From positions 10,354,001 to 10,418,000 of the forward strand of contig JBHGNT010000015.1 of the NCBI GenBank assembly GCA_043228905.1: a stretch of DNA of 64,000 nucleotides, read 5' to 3'. A program made the translations under genes and the position numbers. Numbering within the stretch: position 1 is the stretch's first letter; every line of letters begins with the position of its first letter. Shown piece after piece: positions 41,788-54,410 of the stretch. The notes below the pieces were generated by a model. That model did not search any database. It saw only the letters and a list, made by a program, of their open reading frames with translations, and had not been told where the DNA came from. The stretch is from Azolla caroliniana (Eukaryota > Polypodiophyta).

Positions 41788-42012
41788 TGTTGGAACATTT
41801 TTAATGTAAGCAATATAAATATATTAGGAAATTAGAAAATACTTACCATGAATAAAGAACCATGAAGGTTCACATGTAACTGTCTTCAAGAACCGTGAAG
41901 GTTCATATGTAACTGTTTTCCCCACATTGTACCTATATATATTTACCATCAATAAGAATGATTCTGTAGGGCGTTTTTATACATAGAAGCATTCTTCTCT
42001 GAGAAAATTACA
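41788..42012 (+). repeat. copia-3 5' LTR (225 bp)
   Basis: TGTTGGAACA...TTACA. It contains the repeated motif gaaccatgaaggttcacatgtaac / gaaccgtgaaggttcatatgtaac (unit about 32 bp) upstream of a TATATATA stretch near 41,935. Confidence 0.95.
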
Positions 42013-42024
42013 TGGTATCAGAGC
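42013..42024 (+). other. copia-3 primer-binding site (initiator tRNA-Met)
   Basis: TGGTATCAGAGC directly abuts the 5' LTR. Confidence 0.95.
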
Positions 42025-42093
42025 GAAAACAATCCTAGATATTCATTTTCTCTCTAAGCATTCTCTACAGGTCGATCCGGAAGGTCTGCAGAA

Positions 42094-45000
42094 ATGGCTT
42101 CGAGTGAAGGAACATCAACGGCCTCAACAGCAACATCAACAACACCTACCACAAGAAAGTATTTAATCGAAAAATTAAACGAAAACAACTACAGGATGTG
42201 GAAATTAAAGATGGAACTCATCCTACAACGAATGGATCTACTTAAAATAATCAAAGGTGAGATCAAACAACCAACCACAGAACCTGAAACAACAGAATGG
42301 AAGATGAAAGATCTGGATGCAAGGACTGAAATCATCATGCATCTAACAAATAGACAAGTGGATCTTGTCAAACACCTTGAGTCATCTAAAGAAATGTGGG
42401 ATCTTCTTAAAGAACACCACGAACCATAAGATTGAACGACAAAAGTCCTTTCATTTCGTTACCTTGTAACTTTGGAAATGAAAGAGGATGACTCACTTGA
42501 CACCTTCATCAGCAAATATCAATCTGCATATGATACAACAATTTCAGCGGGCAACAAGATTGATGAAGAAATGAAGGTAGACATCATGTTTGGAGCCCTA
42601 CCAACTTCATGGGGCCCATTTATAGTGATCCATGGGGCTGATCCAACACTTTCGCTACAAAATCTGATCTCAAAGATGAAGCAGGAAGATCTTCGAAGGA
42701 GAAAGCCTCAAAATGTCTCAGACAATCCAAACATGGCAATGATTGCTACGATGAAGAATCAGAGAGGTAACTTTAATAGAAACAAATTTCAAAACAATAA
42801 TAAGTACACAAAGAACATACCAAGTGTACATGATGGAAACAAGTTCCACAATCAAAAATCGTTCCAGAATAAAAAATCAGGTGCCCTTAGTATTTCCTCT
42901 CAAATTATTTGTCGATATTGTGGTAAGGTGGGTCACATGGAAAGAGACTGCAGAAAGAAGCAATATGATCACAGGAATAAGAATAAAAGAAACTCAGCAC
43001 ATGTTCACACAGCCTCAGTACAAAACCAACAAGAAGATAATGACCCTTTTATCCAAGCATTTGTGGCAATAAATCAGAACTTCAATGTGGAAAATTTATG
43101 GTTGTTTGATACAGGTGCAACCCATAATCTTACCCATAGTAGAAACCTTCTTCATGATTACATCCAACTTGCTACACCTCTGGAAGTTCGATTTGGTGAC
43201 AATGCAATCAAGTTGGCTTTAGGAAAGGGAACAGTTCATCTGTCAATTGACAATGAGCAAATAATTAGTATATCCAATGTATAGTATGTTCCTGGCCTAG
43301 CGAAGAACTTGTTGTTTGTAAGTGAAGCCACAACAAATGGTGCAATAATTGAATTTCATCACAACTGTGCAATTATCAAATATACTTTACCATCAGGAAA
43401 AGTCGTAAAGATAGTGTCTCCCAAACATGGAAGACTTTACCCCCTTCAAGCTATGGACAAAACACCAATCGAAGCACACAGTGCCTCAAGAAACTCTCAA
43501 GTTGATCATACTTTATTATGGCATTATCGGCTCGGACATCTACATCCAAGAGTCATGAAGACATGCCAAATTCATAAACTTGGAGAGGGTATGCCAACAC
43601 AACCATTTACATACCTTTCACTTTGTGAAGGATGTATTTATGGGAAACAAACGAGACAAAAGTTTCCCCTCACCAAACGCAGATATGAAAGAAAGTTGCA
43701 GTTAGTACATTCGGACTTGTGTGGTCCATTCCAAAAGAAATCAATTTCTGGTAATCACTATTTCATTTCATTCATCAATGACTTTAGTAGATTTACCATG
43801 CTTTATTATTTAAAGAAAAAGTCTGAAGCCTTCCAAGCCTTTACCTATTATAAATCCATGGTTGAAAATCAATGTCAAAGTAAAATCAACAGCGTTAGGT
43901 CAGATAATGGTGGAGAATATGTCTCAAATGAATGGCAGAATTTCTGCAATGTACATGGCATTAGACATGAGCTCAATGTACCACACAACCCACAACAGAA
44001 CGGAGTGGCAGAAAGAAAGAATAGAACACTATTAGATGCAAGTAGAAGCATGTTGCAAGTGGCAGGACTTGAACACCGGTTTTGGCAAGAGGCAGTAGCG
44101 ACATCATGCTATTTACAAAATAGATCTCCACACAAAGTGCTAGGTCTGCACACGCCATACATGGTTTGGTTTGGACATAAACCAGATTTTTCAAATTTAA
44201 GAGTGTTCGGTTCGATTGCATATAGTCACATACCACAAGAGAAAAGGAAGAAGTTGGATCCACATGCGAAGAAATGTATCATGGTTGGATATGGTGAGGC
44301 TGCAGGTGTGAAAGGATACAAACTATTTGATCCTAGCAATCAAAAGTTTATTTTTAGTAGGTCTGTGACATTTGATGAAGATGCTCTATTCTACAACAGT
44401 GAACAGTCACATGAAAAAATGGAAATGCAAGACATGCAGAATCAATTGCATAATGGAAATGATTTGAGAAAAGAAAGAAGGCATATTGAAGAACCGCTGA
44501 GAATGGAGGAGAACACAAACCTTGAAATGACATTAGTAGAGTGGCAACAACCAGCAGTTTCAACAGCAACAACGATAGTTCCAGTGGCAACAACAAAAAT
44601 TCCTACGATAACATCAACAGTTCCAAAGGTGCTTCCAATAGGACAAACAACAACAACAATAGGTCCTGTATTTGCCACTACAACTCCAACGATGGATCGT
44701 GCTTCTGCATCGACACCCTTCTTAGCTGTAAACAATAAGGACACAATAATCAGAAATGATAGTGAACCAATACACTCAACTTATGAAACAGTTGATTCTA
44801 CAACAAATCTTGAAGACTCAGGAAAATCTTGGCATTCTCCCTCTGATTCAAGTTTAGGGTTCCATTTTAAAACAGATTTTACATCCCCTAAAGATATTTC
44901 CTCAGTTTCCTCCCATCTGGAGCCAAATCTTGATCTAGATTCGCTTGATGATGAAGATGCTTACCCTCATCTTCCCACAAGGAGATCTAAGTTTAGAAGC

Positions 45001-46719
45001 TTGAAAGAAATTATGGAGATCACTGAACCATTAGAAGCACTAATGGCTGATCTTTCTCCTGAAGTGGATTTTGCACAAGATGATTTCGAAATTCTTGATG
45101 ATGATGATTTTTCCCCTAGTGCAGAAGAAGCCATTCATGGACCGGATAGTGTCAAGTGGAAAGAAGCGATGCAACTTGAGATTGATGCTTTACTAAAGAA
45201 TGACACTTGGGAACTTGTTACACCTCCAGAAAACCGAAATATCATCTCAAACAAATGGGTTTTGACCAAGAAGTTTGATTCACAAGGAGCTCTACTTTGA
45301 CACAAGGCACGACTTGTTGCTCGAGGTTTTTCACAAGTTCCAGGCCTTCACTTTACAGACACTTTTGCCCCAACTCTTAAAGCAGTTCCGCTAAGGTTTA
45401 TGTTTGCTATAAGTGCTGGTTTAAACCTAGAACTACACCATCTTGATGTAGAAACGGCCTTCCTTCATGGTGACTTGGATGAGGAAATTTATATGGAGCA
45501 ACCTCCATTCTTTGTAGATTCAAAGAATCCTCATCATGTGTGCAAACTCAAGAAATCCTTATACGGTCTCAAACAATCACCTAGAATGTGGCATTTGAAA
45601 CTACATACTTATCTTGAATCTATTGGATTCAAACGTCTTCAGGCAGAACCAAATTTATACATCCGAAAGGAAGGTAAAATTTTTATACTTCTTGGTGTAT
45701 ATGTTGATGACCTCCCTATTGCCTCAAATTCAATTACTGTTATGAGGAAGACCATCTCCCAACTAAAAATGAAGTTTCCAGTCAAAGACTTAGGACCAAT
45801 GGAGTTTTGCCTTGGTATCAAAGTAACTTGAAATCGAATGGAAGGTACTCTCACTCTTTCACAAAAGAAGTTGGTGGAAGATATATTAAAGAAATTTGAC
45901 ATGGCTGATTGCAAACCTATTCGAACACCAATGACAGTACCATGCAAACTATCTTCTAATGATAGTCCACAAACTATAATGGACGAGAAAATCATGGCAT
46001 CGCTTCCATATCGCCAAATTTTAGGAAGTGTCACATATTTGGTAAGTTGTACACGACCAGATTTATCTTTTTGTGCTGGTTTTCTATCTAGGTTTATGCA
46101 AAATCCTGGAATAGCACATTGACAAGCTCTAAAGCGGGTTCTCCGCTACCTACAACATACCAAAGACATGGTACTTACCTACCGCAGCTTCCAATTCCAG
46201 AATTCGTACAAACTCAACGGATGGCTTCATGCTCCCCTACAAGGTTGGACGGATTCTGATTGGGGAGGGGATATTGACACCTCTCGATCAACCTCTGGCA
46301 TGCTCTTCACATTTGCTGGAGGTGCTATAGCATGGCGAAGTAAAAGACAAACTTCGGTGGCGCTGTCGAGTACTGAAGCAAAGTATGTAGCAGCAGCTGT
46401 CATAGCCAAAGAAGGAATCTGGATTAAGACAATTATTGAAGAGCTTGACATTTTCAAACTCTCAGAAATGAAGATCTATTGCGACAATCAGTCGTGTATA
46501 AAGTTAGCTGAAAACCCAAAGATCACAGATCAAAACAAACACATTAGAGCTCGACATCACTTTATAAGAGAATTGGTAGCAGCAAAAGAAATGATTTTAC
46601 AGTATACTTCAACAACCACCATGTGGGCTGATTTCTTAACGAAACCTGTCTCAAGCCAAAAGCATTGGTTATGTTGTTCTAAAATTGGCCTTAGTTTACT
46701 AAACCCTAAGAAGAAATAA
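42094..46719 (+). pseudogene. copia-3 gag-pol with six in-frame stops
   Basis: A single frame of about 1,540 codons broken only by nonsense codons at 42,427, 42,433, 43,282, 45,298, 45,829 and 46,120. Domains in order: UBN2-type gag (~42,094-42,720), knuckle CRYCGKVGHMERDC (~42,910), protease LWLFDTGATHNLTH (~43,100), integrase zinc region LLWHYRLGHLHP / CEGCIYGKQTR, integrase core LVHSDLCGPF, VRSDNGGEYVSNEW and NPQQNGVAERKNR, a Thr-rich linker, RT DVETAFLHGDLDEEIYMEQP and VYVDDLPIAS, and RNase H GWTDSDWGGDIDTSRSTSG, SSTEAKYVAAA. All catalytic residues I can check are kept, so decay is by point nonsense mutation. Confidence 0.92.
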
Positions 46720-46731
46720 ATTGCTTACCTT

Positions 46732-46749
46732 AAGGGGGGGGGGGGGGGG
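46732..46749 (+). other. copia-3 polypurine tract with 16-G run
   Basis: AAG followed by sixteen consecutive G immediately before the 3' LTR. Usual copia tracts have five to eight G. Confidence 0.85.
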
Positions 46750-46974
46750 TGTTGGAACATTTTTAATGTAAGCAATATAAATATATTAGGAAATTAGAAA
46801 ATACTTACCATGAATAAAGAACCATGAAGGTTCACATGTAACTGTCTTCAAGAACCGTGAAGGTTCATATGTAACTGTTTTCCCCACATTGTACCTATAT
46901 ATATTTACCATAAATAAGAATGATTCTGTAGGGCGTTTTTATACATAGAAGCATTCTTCTCTGAGAAACTTACA
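46750..46974 (+). repeat. copia-3 3' LTR (225 bp)
   Basis: Same length as the 5' LTR, two differences, followed by the tctat target duplication. Confidence 0.95.
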
Positions 46975-47088
46975 TCTATTTCGACCTAAGCTGCGAGACA
47001 CTAGGTTTGCTCCTCTCATTACCTTTGTTAGACCTCTCTACATTTCAACATACAATGTAGCAGGTCCACCACATTATTGTTGTCAAGG

Positions 47089-48294
47089 ATGGCTCAATCA
47101 TCTTCTATATGGAATAAGAAGAGGAAAGAAATTATAGAAGATCCAGTAGATACAAAATGGCTTCAAGATAGTTTAGTAGAGGACTTTGCAGAGGCTAGGA
47201 AGACATGGGATGGGTCTTTGCCAAGCAAGAAATTTACTATCCCATCACAAGACTTGTTGAATCCTTTAAAAGTGTACATGTCAAATGCTATTATTCTTTT
47301 CTTTCCTGGGAATATGCCTTTTGCAAATGACGTGGCTCAATGGATAAATGCAATGTTTAAAGTCTATGTAGTTAGTGGAGTTTATTTCGCTGCTAGAGGG
47401 TTTTATGAAGTATTGCTATCAGAACCAAAGTACAAAACTCAATTACTTGAGGAATCTCCTTTAACATATAGAGATCAAATGGTTCATGCATTGCCGTGGT
47501 CTTTGACAAAAGACTATCAAGGGCTAATTCGTCACAAATGTCCCGTCTGGGTAGAAGTGCTTGATTTTCCATGAAATTGGAATCATTTGTTACCTACAAT
47601 TGCGGCAAGAATGGGGAGAGTAGTATGCCCCCCGAAAACTACAAATACTTCTAATAGATTTTGCATTCTTTGGGACACAGATGTTCCGATCTTGGAAGGT
47701 ATCACCCTCAATTTAGATGATCCAATTATTGGTGCAAGACCCTTCAAGCTGAAATGGGGAAAATTTGCAGGTGCATTTTACACATGTAACAAGTTTGGTC
47801 ATATGCAATCAGAATGCCTAACACTGACCATTCAGCCACCTGAAACTGCAATGTTGAAACTTGCATCATTGAAAGAAAATAGCCAGGTTTCTTCTTCAAA
47901 GGCAACAAACCAATCTATGATGCAACCCATTCAGAAACCGAGAGTACAAGACAAAGGGAAAAGTAAAGTCCCGCAGACAATTGGTAATGTGCAATGAAAC
48001 CTGCACGATTTGAAACAAGCCTTTGATGTGGACAAAGAGAATAATGAAGGTTGGCAAATATCTAAGAAATCCTTTAGAAGGAAGAAGCTTGTGGTGGTGA
48101 GAAACTACACTCATGCACTTGAGAATCAAGGTTCATCTTTACAAATTAATGCTTCAATGCTCTCTTCAGTCTCAGAAGCTTGGAAAAGGGTGAGTAGAGG
48201 CTCATATGTGGACATTTACAAAGATGGATCAAATATAGATATTAGGCTTCATGCAAATAAGCATGGCGGTGATACTAATATGCAATCAGATTAG
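47089..48294 (+). pseudogene. LINE-3 ORF1 (DUF4283-like)
   Basis: Starts at ATG 47,089 (MAQSSSIWNKKRKEI). The DUF4283-like domain includes IILFFPGNMPFANDVAQWIN and HKCPVWVEVLDF, homologous to LINE-2 ORF1. A TGA at 47,572 and a frame change precede ILWDTDVPILEGITLNLDD. The knuckle reads FYTCNKFGHMQSEC, with the first Cys replaced by Phe. The tail continues to 48,294 in another frame. Role: RNA binding in the LINE particle. Confidence 0.75.
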
Positions 48295-48331
48295 TATTTT
48301 GCTTTGTTTTATATCTTCAACCATATTAATC

Positions 48332-49538
48332 ATGCATAAACAAGTAAAATGTGTCTCCCTCAATATACGGGGTCTTTGTAACCCTAGTAAATGGAAATTA
48401 TTTTGGAACTATATTACCTCTTCTCAAGCAGATATAATTTGTGTTCAAGAACATAAACAAATTGAATTCAGTGGTCAAGTTGGTATATTTCGAGGTTTTG
48501 ACATCTTCTATGCAGGACAAGGTACAACATCTGGAGTGCTTATGATAATAAAACATGAGCTAAATCCTACGGTTGCCTATAATGATCAACGTGGGAGGTG
48601 GATGGTTGTGCAATGCAAGATAAATGGTGAGACATATGATTTTGGTGGAGTATATGCCCTGAATGCCTCAAGGGATAGAGCTTTGCTTTGGCAAGACATT
48701 TGTGCTTATCCATGGCCACAAAATACATTTATATGTGGAGATTTCAACAACTCTCCAAATGCAGATGATAACACTAGTGGGCACTCACATATTTTGAGAG
48801 AGGAACAAGGTTAGTGGTATAATATGCAAAGCTCATTGGATTGGGTTGATTTATGGCAAATGACACACCCACATGTTCCTGGTTTTACCTTTCATCACAC
48901 CACCCACTTTGCATACTATGCAAGGCTTGATAGATGGTATTTGTTGCATGCTAGTCAGTATAAAAATTTCACATGTACAATGCATATAGATCATGCTTTG
49001 CAGTTGTTAGATCATGCTCCTGTTTGGCTAGACCTTTGGGAATCATTCCTATGAAGTGCATCTCCAAAGGAAGAGACTTATGCTCATTAACAACAACTAC
49101 CTCAAGCATGAACTCTTCAAGACGATGGTCTATGACATAAAAGCTCCTCTTTATGTAGAATTCAACATAGATGTTGATATAGCATGGGTACATTTTGTGC
49201 ATAGATTACAAACAATAATACAAGAGTATGGTAAGTGGTATGTCTCAAGACAGAGAGATTACACTCAACAAGCCAAATTTACTTGTCAAACCCTAACGGA
49301 GTTAGCACATAGACGATCTTTGACTTTACATGAAGAGGAGGCATTGTGTATGGACAAACACACATTGATGCTACATGACAAAAATAAATTGGAAAAATGG
49401 CAAGTGAGGTCAAGACAAATTCCATTGAAAGACAAAGGATGCTCTTCTAAATCCTGCTTCAAAAGGTTGCATCTAATACGCCAAAGGGAATCCATTAAAT
49501 TCATCAAAAGTGGTGATGGTTTGTGGACTACAAACTGA
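48332..49538 (+). pseudogene. LINE-3 AP-type endonuclease and linker
   Basis: VKCVSLNIRGLCNPSKW opens the EEP endonuclease fold; VQEHKQIEF, FGGVYALNAS, FICGDFNNSP (GDFN motif, ~48,735) and HALQLLDHAPVWLDL follow. A TAG interrupts at about 48,812. The linker to RT continues in another frame to 49,538. Confidence 0.8.
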
Positions 49539-51170
49539 CTTGAACTAGCCAAGGAATGTGTAACTCACTTCTCTCACATCTTTGAGAACAATGTCGTTGT
49601 TACAGATGCAGTTAAACAAGCTAGACATACATTCTTGTCACTAGTTCAACCCACTATTTGTGTTGATAAAGTTATTGCTTTGGATGCAACATTCACAATG
49701 GAGGAGCTCGTGGAGGCTCGAAAGGGCCTCGGGAAAGGCAAAGCGCCTGGTTGGGATGGTATTACGTTAGAGTTCATTACAGAATTTTGGGATGTTCTTA
49801 AGGATTTAATCCTATTTATGACAAATAATGCTTGGCAACAATGGGATATGCCGATCTGATGGAAAGAAGGTTTGGTCAAATTAATACCAAAAAAGAAACA
49901 GTGCGAATCTTTTTTAGATTGGCGACCAATCACTCTCATGCCAGTGATCTACAAACTTATTGCAAAGATAATTGCTAATCGTATTAAGGACGCTTTGTTG
50001 GGATGCATACACGTAAACCAGTATGGGTTCATTCTTCAAAGGCAAATTATAGATAATATTGCTAATGCTTATATTGGAATGGAGTATGCCAAATACACCA
50101 AACAAGATGTATTGCTCATGCAAATTGACACCATCCAATGGGATTTTGTGGTAGCCACAATGGTCAAACTAGGATTTGGTCCGAAAATGCCTCAAGTAAT
50201 CTATTGGCTTTATGGGTATAGTACATCTAGGTTGTCCTGTAAGTGCATTATTGAGGGTGAATTGATAGATTCATGGAGCTTAGCCAAATCAGTATGACAA
50301 GGTTGTCCTGTAAGTGCATTGTTGTATGCAATCGCAACTCATCCACTACTATTGTAAATGGATCATCTAGTATCAATTGGTCAACTTCATGGTTTGCAAA
50401 TGAAAGATGGACATGATTTCGTGGCTCAAGCATATGCAGATGATACATCATTCCTATCACAAAACAATCCAAATAATATGAGGGTGATTATGGATGCCCT
50501 CAAATTGTATGGATTGGCTGTAGGATTGCATGTTAACTTCAACAAGTCCAAACTTCTACCCTTGACGCCATGTAGTTGGCATCAAATTCTATGGCTAAGT
50601 CAGGTTGTTAGCCCAAATGAAATGGTTAGACATCTTGGCTATCCATTGGGATGGAATGCAATAGGGAAAAGAAAGGCTGAATGGGTTCTGCAAAAAGTGA
50701 GACAAAAGCTAAGCTATTGGAAGATTGCAACATGGCCACTCCATGTCAGATTGAGGATAGTGCAATCAATTTTCATGGCTTATATGCAGTATTACTTAAT
50801 TATGATTGATTGGCTGAAACACATGATACAAAAGATTAACTCCGAAATCATAAGCAACTTTTTGTGCTCTAAGGAGTCGCATAGAGGTATACGACTTTTA
50901 TCATTAAAGAAGATATGCACTTCATGATTGAGTGGAGGGCTAAATTTTCTTAATTTGCATTTGCATATGTTGGCTAGAAATGCTACTTTATTGCCGAAAT
51001 TTGCTGAAAAAACATTGCCTTGGGCAAGAATGCTATGTGATATGTTTGATCATTTGAAAACTAAGTCATTTGGCTCATGGGGAACTAATCATTGGGATGT
51101 AGTGTTTGGAAAGCTTGACGAGCACATCAAAGGTTGTCCATTTAGTTCAAAGCTTGACATGTCGTTATAA
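49539..51170 (+). pseudogene. LINE-3 reverse transcriptase
   Basis: One frame with several nonsense codons (49,857; 50,295; 50,355; 50,925). Blocks: GKGKAPGWDGITLEF, LIPKKKQCESFLDWRPITLM, QYGFILQRQIIDNIANAY, LLMQIDTIQWDFV, QGCPVSALLYAIATHPLL, and FVAQAYADDTSFL (YADD catalytic box intact). Confidence 0.85.
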
Positions 51171-51960
51171 TCTTGGGCCACATCATCACGTTATATGGAA
51201 CCAAGTCACTGAGTTGGTGCTTTCCTTAGTACTTGTGCCACCTCTCAATGGAGATTGCAGGATTCAAGATTGGATGTTACAAAAAGGGAACATTGTTATT
51301 CCAATGCATAACATTACAACACATTCAGTGTATATGTTGTTGCAACCTGTCCCATGGTTTCACGAACATGCAAATGCATTATGGAACCTACACAAAACGC
51401 TGTCCTGGTGGAATAACAGGCTTGCAAGCTTATGGAGCTTTGGTCTTCCACTTAAGCAATGGGTATTCCTATGGAGATGCTTATTGGGTGTGCTCCCGAC
51501 TGGGTCGAATCTTAAAAAGTGATCGATAGCCTCGTCGCATTGTGGAAGATGTGGTGGACGATTGGAAATAGTCCCACACTTATTATGGACTTGTTCATTC
51601 ACTACAACATTTGTACAAAGACTAAGTGCATCTCTTTATCAAAGATTTCCTAGCTGAAGGTTTGGTAAACACTTTTGGATATTTGGACAAATTCCATGCG
51701 CCTATTTTCTCCAATGGACACGATTTTGGGCACTTTGGACCATTTGGACAACCCGCAATAATAAGGTCTTTGATCGAAACCAACTGCATGAAGTTAGCTT
51801 CGTTAAGCAATCCCTCAGGCAATATCTATTTGATTGTCTACAACTTAGAGACATCACACTCCAAATTTACAACCTTTTCTTTGAGCGCTTTTAAGCTCTT
51901 TAGTGTCTAATAGACACTTGTATATTTTTCTTTATTCATTGTGGGTTTTCACCTCACTTT
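51171..51960 (+). pseudogene. LINE-3 C-terminal region with zf-RVT
   Basis: GLPLKQWVFLWRCLLGVLP followed, after a stop at 51,520, by CGRCGGRLEIVPHLLWTC, the CxxC...H...C region. The element ends with a (TAA)n-like tail before the target duplication. Confidence 0.72.
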
Positions 51961-52005
51961 GAGGTTTCCCACTAGTAATAAAAGTGTTACTAAAATAATA
52001 ATAAA

Positions 52006-52020
52006 AGATCTATAATTGAA
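52006..52020. repeat. LINE-3 right target-site duplication
   Basis: agatctataattgaa, matching 41,576-41,590. Confidence 0.9.
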
Positions 52021-53389
52021 AAAAGTTGTCGTAATCATGAATTACAACACCACCACAATATTATAATGGTGTCCTTTTACTTCATATAACACCTTGTTCT
52101 TTTAATCTTACACAAATCATAACAATAAATAGCATGTTTTCCTTAATAAAAAACAACTAGCATGATTTGTTGTTAGAAAATTCCACGCCCATGTGTGCAA
52201 CTGAGCATGATCATGAGGGTCTTTTACTAAGAGAGATGGTCTTGCCACAAGTGTTTCTCAACGTAGCATATAGCATAAAATAGTGAAATGCACATAAGAG
52301 ATCAAAACCAGTCTACTTAGCTTCTTACTTCTTAATCAATTTATAGTTGATACAACGGAACCCATTTGGGTTGGCTTGGCTAAAAAGGGTGTGCTAAAAG
52401 GGTGGGTCATTTTGGGCACACACATCCTAAAAAGGGTGTGCTAAAAGGGTGGGTCAACTTGGGTACGTGCATCCTAAAAAGGGTGAGCTAAAAGCGTGGC
52501 ACAAAGGAACACATGGACGCCACAATATGACAGAGAATATTTGGGAGAGGAGATTTAAAGAAAAAAGAACAACTGAGGTTTAGAAAAAGGAAGAGATGAG
52601 GAAAGACTTGGTAGAAGAAAGAAGAGGGAGTAAGAACTATTATGAACTAGGGTGATTGAAATGCGAAAGGTCTATTACTATTTATGTTCTATAGTTAGAA
52701 AAGAACTTAAGCACTCCTTGTCGGTGTTTGAGGATAACTTGTTACTCAATTTGGATTTCGGATAAAGAAGTTAGAAAATTTGTTTTGTTCCATCATAGTC
52801 TTCTTATCCATGACTTGTGTTTTTCTGTTTTTTTGAATTTTTGAAAAATACCCTTGTGTAAATCCATTCAAAAAAATTATTTCCTCGATTTTTGTGACGC
52901 TTCAAACTTCTATATTGGTCTTTATATAATGTATTAGCAATAATGTTTTCTTTGAAACAAAAACTGACTTCACATTTAGCCTTTCCCCCTTTCTTTTCAT
53001 GTTGGCGAACTATTTATAGTGAGCTTATAATAAAGAGATGTGAAAAATGCTCCGTCACCTCATAGTAGGCTATGGATAAAGGAGTATTAGTAGTAAGAAA
53101 ACATATCAAATTATTGTATGAGAAAAAACTACTATTAAGTAGTGGGAAAAAACCTCACAGGCATATTGAGAATCATCACGATCTTTCTCCTTGTCAACAC
53201 AAATAAAGAGAGTATTATAAGTGTTATTTCTTCATCCACTTTTAGAACATACATAGGATCACAAGATACATCCTCCTTAATATAAATATCAAGTGAACAT
53301 ATGCATAAACCATTCAAGTGAGAGAACTTTTGCATGAATACCTCCAAAGCTTTTACATTTGTTGGAGTTGCCATCTTTTAGATTGTTTT
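52021..53389. other. Intergenic region with 47-bp tandem repeats
   Basis: No gene recognised. At about 52,381-52,500 a 47-bp unit starting taaaaagggtgtgctaaaag is repeated two and a half times. A minus frame at 53,135-53,374 gives no family match. Confidence 0.55.
52381..52500. repeat. 47-bp tandem repeat (~2.5 units)
   Basis: Units start at 52,381, 52,428 and 52,475. Confidence 0.85.
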
Positions 53390-53539
53390 GATCTTTGACC
53401 TATCAACCTTGATCCTTCTTGATCACACAACACATTCTCCACATGATATTATATGGTATATATGGCTATCTCATGTAGAATCTCATCATGGAAAGGGAGT
53501 GGAAAATGATCTCGTCTGGTTGAAGCATTCAAGGATTAT

Positions 53540-54358
53540 GTGCATCATGCTCGGACCCAGATCCAAAAATCGAGACTTAGGAGTGAGAAATGGTTTGTCA
53601 CTGGTTTTTTGAATGCTATTCCCAATGGGGATTACCATTGGATTGTCCATGACAAGGACCCCACAACTTTCGAGGAAGCCCTCAACATTGTACTTCAGTA
53701 CCATAGGACTTCCAAGAAAGACCACAATAAACCTGATATCGCCAAAACTCTAAATGTCAAGTTCATTGGGAAACGTAAGCAATCGAGTGACACTCTTGAC
53801 TATGACTCAAAGAAACCGAACCTCTTCTATGCATAATGCAAGAAGCGAAGTCACACAAAGGATACATGCCGTCGTCTTGAGAGGAAGTTAGTGAACACCC
53901 TTCCTCAAGACAAATCTACGAGTCACATAGGTGAGGCTTTTGATGTTATTGAAGTTCATACGAACCACTTAAGTTCATGTGAATGCACTTTTCCTTCACA
54001 TTTACTTGGACCTAATGATTTACTCCGAGCAATTGGGTATATCAATAGAACACAAGCACATTTCTTGTTTGATTCTGGTAGTTCTCACAATTTTCTTAAT
54101 GATCACTTGGTGCAATAAATGTAACTCCACATAAACGCAAGTGATCATATCTATCAAGTTCACATGGCAAATGAAGGCATTCAATACATCAGTGGCATTG
54201 TTTGTCAACTGCCAATTCAAATAGATACCTATTTGGAGAAGCTTGACTTCCATGTTATGAAACTAAAATCGGCAGATGTTATTTTAGGATACCTTGGTTT
54301 TTTAATAAAAACCGTTCTTTGTCCATTGATTTGGTTAATCACTCAATCACTTTGAACT
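53540..54358 (+). pseudogene. gypsy-2 gag end and protease
   Basis: Gag C-terminal part includes NAIPNGDYHWIVHDKDPTTF, EEALNIVLQYHRTSKK and, after a stop at 53,834, a damaged knuckle CKKRSHTKDTCRRL. The retropepsin site is AHFLFDSGSSHNFLNDHLV (about 54,058-54,114; DSG intact), followed by a stop and YLEKLDFHVMKLKSADVILG. Confidence 0.7.
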
Positions 54359-54410
54359 TAATAATTGTAGACATTTTATTCAATGTTCCAAACTTCCTTC
54401 TCGTTCACTT

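Larger units (their letters stand above)
41788..46974 (+). mobile_element. Ty1/copia element nested in LINE-3 leader (copia-3)
   Basis: 5,187 bp with two 225-bp LTRs and the perfect target duplication tctat (41,783-41,787 and 46,975-46,979). It has an initiator-Met primer site and one gag-pol frame with six nonsense codons but no frameshift. The LTRs differ at two positions (in the contexts accatcaataag/accataaataag and gagaaaattaca/gagaaacttaca), so it is fairly young. Confidence 0.95.
41591..52005 (+). mobile_element. LINE-3 with nested copia element, bracketed by 15-bp target duplication
   Basis: The 15-mer agatctataattgaa occurs at 41,576-41,590 and again at 52,006-52,020, directly after a (TAA)n-like tail. 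This fixes a full LINE of about 5.2 kb once the nested copia (41,788-46,974) and its target duplication are subtracted. The leader is 41,591-41,787 plus 46,980-47,088, followed by ORF1, endonuclease, RT and zf-RVT. Many stops show it is dead. Confidence 0.88.

Noticed and set aside
42094-46719. U-to-C RNA editing as the remedy for the in-frame stops
   Set aside because: Such editing is an organelle process in some seed-free plants; this is a nuclear retrotransposon nested in a LINE, so mutation is the simpler explanation.
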